Shown here: positions 62,577 through 64,000 of the stretch, in pieces
Layout: every line of letters begins with the position of its first letter
Numbering within the stretch: position 1 is the first letter of the stretch
DNA from: JAPOXR01 sp963664715
Lineage (GTDB): Bacteria; Pseudomonadota; Alphaproteobacteria; Rhodobacterales; Rhodobacteraceae
Direction of reading: 5' to 3'
Assembly: GCA_963664715.2 (NCBI GenBank)
Contig: CAXXUY010000011.1
Coordinates: 558,001-622,000 of the forward strand
Length of the DNA stretch: 64,000 bases
Notes under the pieces: model-generated
Told to the model about the DNA's origin: nothing
The model's database searches: none
Seen by the model: the letters and a program-made list of their open reading frames with translations, nothing else
Translations under genes and position numbers: made by a program

Positions 62577-64000
62577 CTAGTTGCTTCGCTGCTCTTTCTT
62601 CTTCTCGGCGCGTCTGGCGACGACTTCATCCGCCTGTCTTCCAACAAACTCCTGAAAGTGATCGAATTCAGCCGTGAAAGTGCCAAGCCCCTGGGTCAGC
62701 GACCGGAGTTCAATGATCAAATCATGGATTTCAGATTCGGGAAGATACGTGTGCAGTGAATCCCATCCCTTCCAGTTTTCCTTGGCTTCGTAACCGAGTA
62801 TCTGGCCACGCCGGCCACTGATGAGACCGTGGACCTTGCTGGTGTGGTCTGCCGGAACATCAATCGAGACCTTGTCGATGGGTTCAAGCAGGACCGGGTA
62901 GCATTTTGGCATCCCTTCCGTCATCGCCACACGTGCCGCCAGCTTGAACGACATTTCGTTGCTGTCCACGGCGTGATACTGACCATCTGTAAGCGTAATG
63001 GCAAAATCGACAACCGGGAAACCGAGCGGACCTTCCCCGGCATATTCCTTTACGCCGTTTTCCACGGCTGGAATGTACTGCCTTGGAATAGCTCCACCGA
63101 CGATCTTGTCGGTGAACTCGAATCCGCTTCCCCGGGGTCTGGGTGCGATATCGACGACGACGTCCCCGAACATTCCGTGCCCGCCCGTCTGCCGTTTGAA
63201 CCTGCCATGCTGGGTAATCTTGCCCCGTATCGTTTCCCTGTAGGGAACGCTTGGCTGACTCGCATTCGCCTCGACGTTGAACTTGCTCTTCAGCCTTTCC
63301 AGGGCAAGTTGAAGATGGACAGTACCCTGTCCCTGCAGCACGAGTTCATGCGTGTCCTCCTTCTGGTCGTAGCTGAGTGAAGGGTCCTCCTCGATCAGCC
63401 GTTGAAGACAGGTTGTCAGCTTGACCTCGTCCTTTCTGTCCGCAGGTGTAATGGCAAGGGAATAGACGGGAGAGAAACTGTTTTCCCCTGCGGATGAATC
63501 CGGTTCCCCGGCGCCGGCAGCCAGGACATGGCCGGTGCGCACGTCTTCCATGCGGCCGAGGCCAACGATGTCACCGAACCTTGCGCTCGGAACCTTGCGC
63601 GATTGGCTGCCGGTCATCATCTGGATACTGCTTATCCTGCTTCCGCCCAGCGTCTGTCCGTCGGCAATCTCGCCTGACCAGACCCGGGCATATGAGATCT
63701 TTCCGCTGTGTTGCGCATGCAAGGTCTTGAATACCTGGACAGCAGGCTCGCCCGCGGGATCGAAACCCAGGGCGCGGGCACGGGCATCCGGTTCCGGCGA
63801 ATCATGCCGAAGAGCCTTGAGGATACGTCTTACACCGAAATTGCGTTCGGCCGACCCGAAATAGTACGGCACGACCTGGAAATCGCGCATGGCGCCGGCG
63901 GCCTTGGCATAGATTTCCTCGATTTGCGGGATCTCGTCCTCAAGGAGAAGTTCCAGAATTCCGTCATCGAAGTTCGAAAGTGCTTCGAGAAACTCTTCCC
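62577..64000 (-). CDS. Elongation factor G-like protein, 5' end beyond the window
   Basis: 474 codons are visible; the frame is open to the window edge (EEFLEALSNFDDGILELLLE precedes the first internal ATG at 63890), so the GTPase domain lies outside. Domain II starts at about ALGFDPAGEPAVQVFKTLHA, domain III at KLTTCLQRLIEEDPSLSY, domain IV holds RQTGGHGMFGDVVVDI and GGAIPRQYIPAVENG, and domain V GLISGRRGQILGYEAKE. It looks like the second EF-G paralogue of alphaproteobacteria. Its TAG stop (62577-62579) lies on the TA insertion site of the island. Confidence 0.88.
   Translation of the reverse strand, partial: EEFLEALSNFDDGILELLLEDEIPQIEEIYAKAAGAMRDFQVVPYYFGSAERNFGVRRILKALRHDSPEPDARARALGFDPAGEPAVQVFKTLHAQHSGKISYARVWSGEIADGQTLGGSRISSIQMMTGSQSRKVPSARFGDIVGLGRMEDVRTGHVLAAGAGEPDSSAGENSFSPVYSLAITPADRKDEVKLTTCLQRLIEEDPSLSYDQKEDTHELVLQGQGTVHLQLALERLKSKFNVEANASQPSVPYRETIRGKITQHGRFKRQTGGHGMFGDVVVDIAPRPRGSGFEFTDKIVGGAIPRQYIPAVENGVKEYAGEGPLGFPVVDFAITLTDGQYHAVDSNEMSFKLAARVAMTEGMPKCYPVLLEPIDKVSIDVPADHTSKVHGLISGRRGQILGYEAKENWKGWDSLHTYLPESEIHDLIIELRSLTQGLGTFTAEFDHFQEFVGRQADEVVARRAEKKKEQRSN

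Larger units (their letters stand above)
60498..62577 (-). mobile_element. IS630-type element A' (degraded copy, interrupted by element B)
   Basis: Same ends and orientation as element A at 34696-35872, flanked by TA at 60496-60497 and 62578-62579. It is split by element B (60740-61944). Relative to A, about 155 bp are missing at the B junction and a further block of similar size is missing near 62072. It forms the right edge of the island. Confidence 0.88.

Noticed and set aside
1..64000. CRISPR arrays, rRNA or tRNA genes
   Set aside because: Reading the intergenic gaps I saw no regularly spaced repeats, rRNA segments or tRNA T-loop signatures. A covariance-model scan would be needed to exclude small RNAs.

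Overview
The window comes from an alphaproteobacterial chromosome at or near its replication origin. The order maf-aroE-coaE-dnaQ-secB reading one way and hemJ-rho-mnmE-mnmG-rsmG-parA-parB reading the other is the origin-proximal arrangement known from alphaproteobacteria. The 325-bp divergent gap between maf and hemJ has the features of oriC: a near-consensus DnaA box, a full IHF match and an AT-rich tract. Two perfect 16-bp parS sites sit at the start of mnmG and inside the start of rsmG. The sulfonate genes and a DddP-like enzyme suggest a marine or host-associated lifestyle; this is inference.

Layout. (1) 1-4400 is accessory DNA: an IS1595 transposase stopped by one amber codon, small unknown genes around a palindrome, and a four-gene operon of tiny, mostly membrane proteins coupled by 4-bp overlaps. 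(2) 4400-12305 is a sulfonate operon read leftward: TRAP binding protein, fused TRAP permease, GMC alcohol oxidase, Xsc and Pta. This forms a complete route from a hydroxysulfonate, most likely isethionate, through sulfoacetaldehyde and acetyl phosphate to acetyl-CoA. (3) 12473-24703 is the origin and core block. (4) 24721-29183 is sulfite assimilation (DUF934, cysI, DUF2849, a cysG with a vestigial methyltransferase domain) plus map. (5) 29308-34516 is a rightward cluster of FAD oxidoreductase, CoA-transferase, HMG-CoA-lyase-like aldolase and FGGY kinase.

(6) 34696-62577 is an approximately 27.9-kb island bounded by two same-orientation copies of one IS630-type element, inserted just beyond the stop codon of an EF-G gene (62577 to the window end). 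It carries truncated genes at its edges (RHH regulator, SbcD-like nuclease, VOC protein), further IS630, IS110 and IS1595 debris, and a catabolic set. That set comprises a DddP-like M24 enzyme, a non-pyrrolysine MttB-family methyltransferase, a D-2-hydroxyacid dehydrogenase, a complete peptide-type ABC importer, an Fe(II)/2-oxoglutarate-type oxygenase, a hydantoinase-family amidohydrolase, an MFS carrier, a PuuE-like deacetylase, two SDRs and an epimerase. The genes look like an uptake-and-degradation system for a methylated nitrogen or sulfur compound whose substrate I cannot name. An IS cluster now splits the set, and a duplicated promoter segment lies on both sides of that cluster. The local GlxA-type regulator is a pseudogene.
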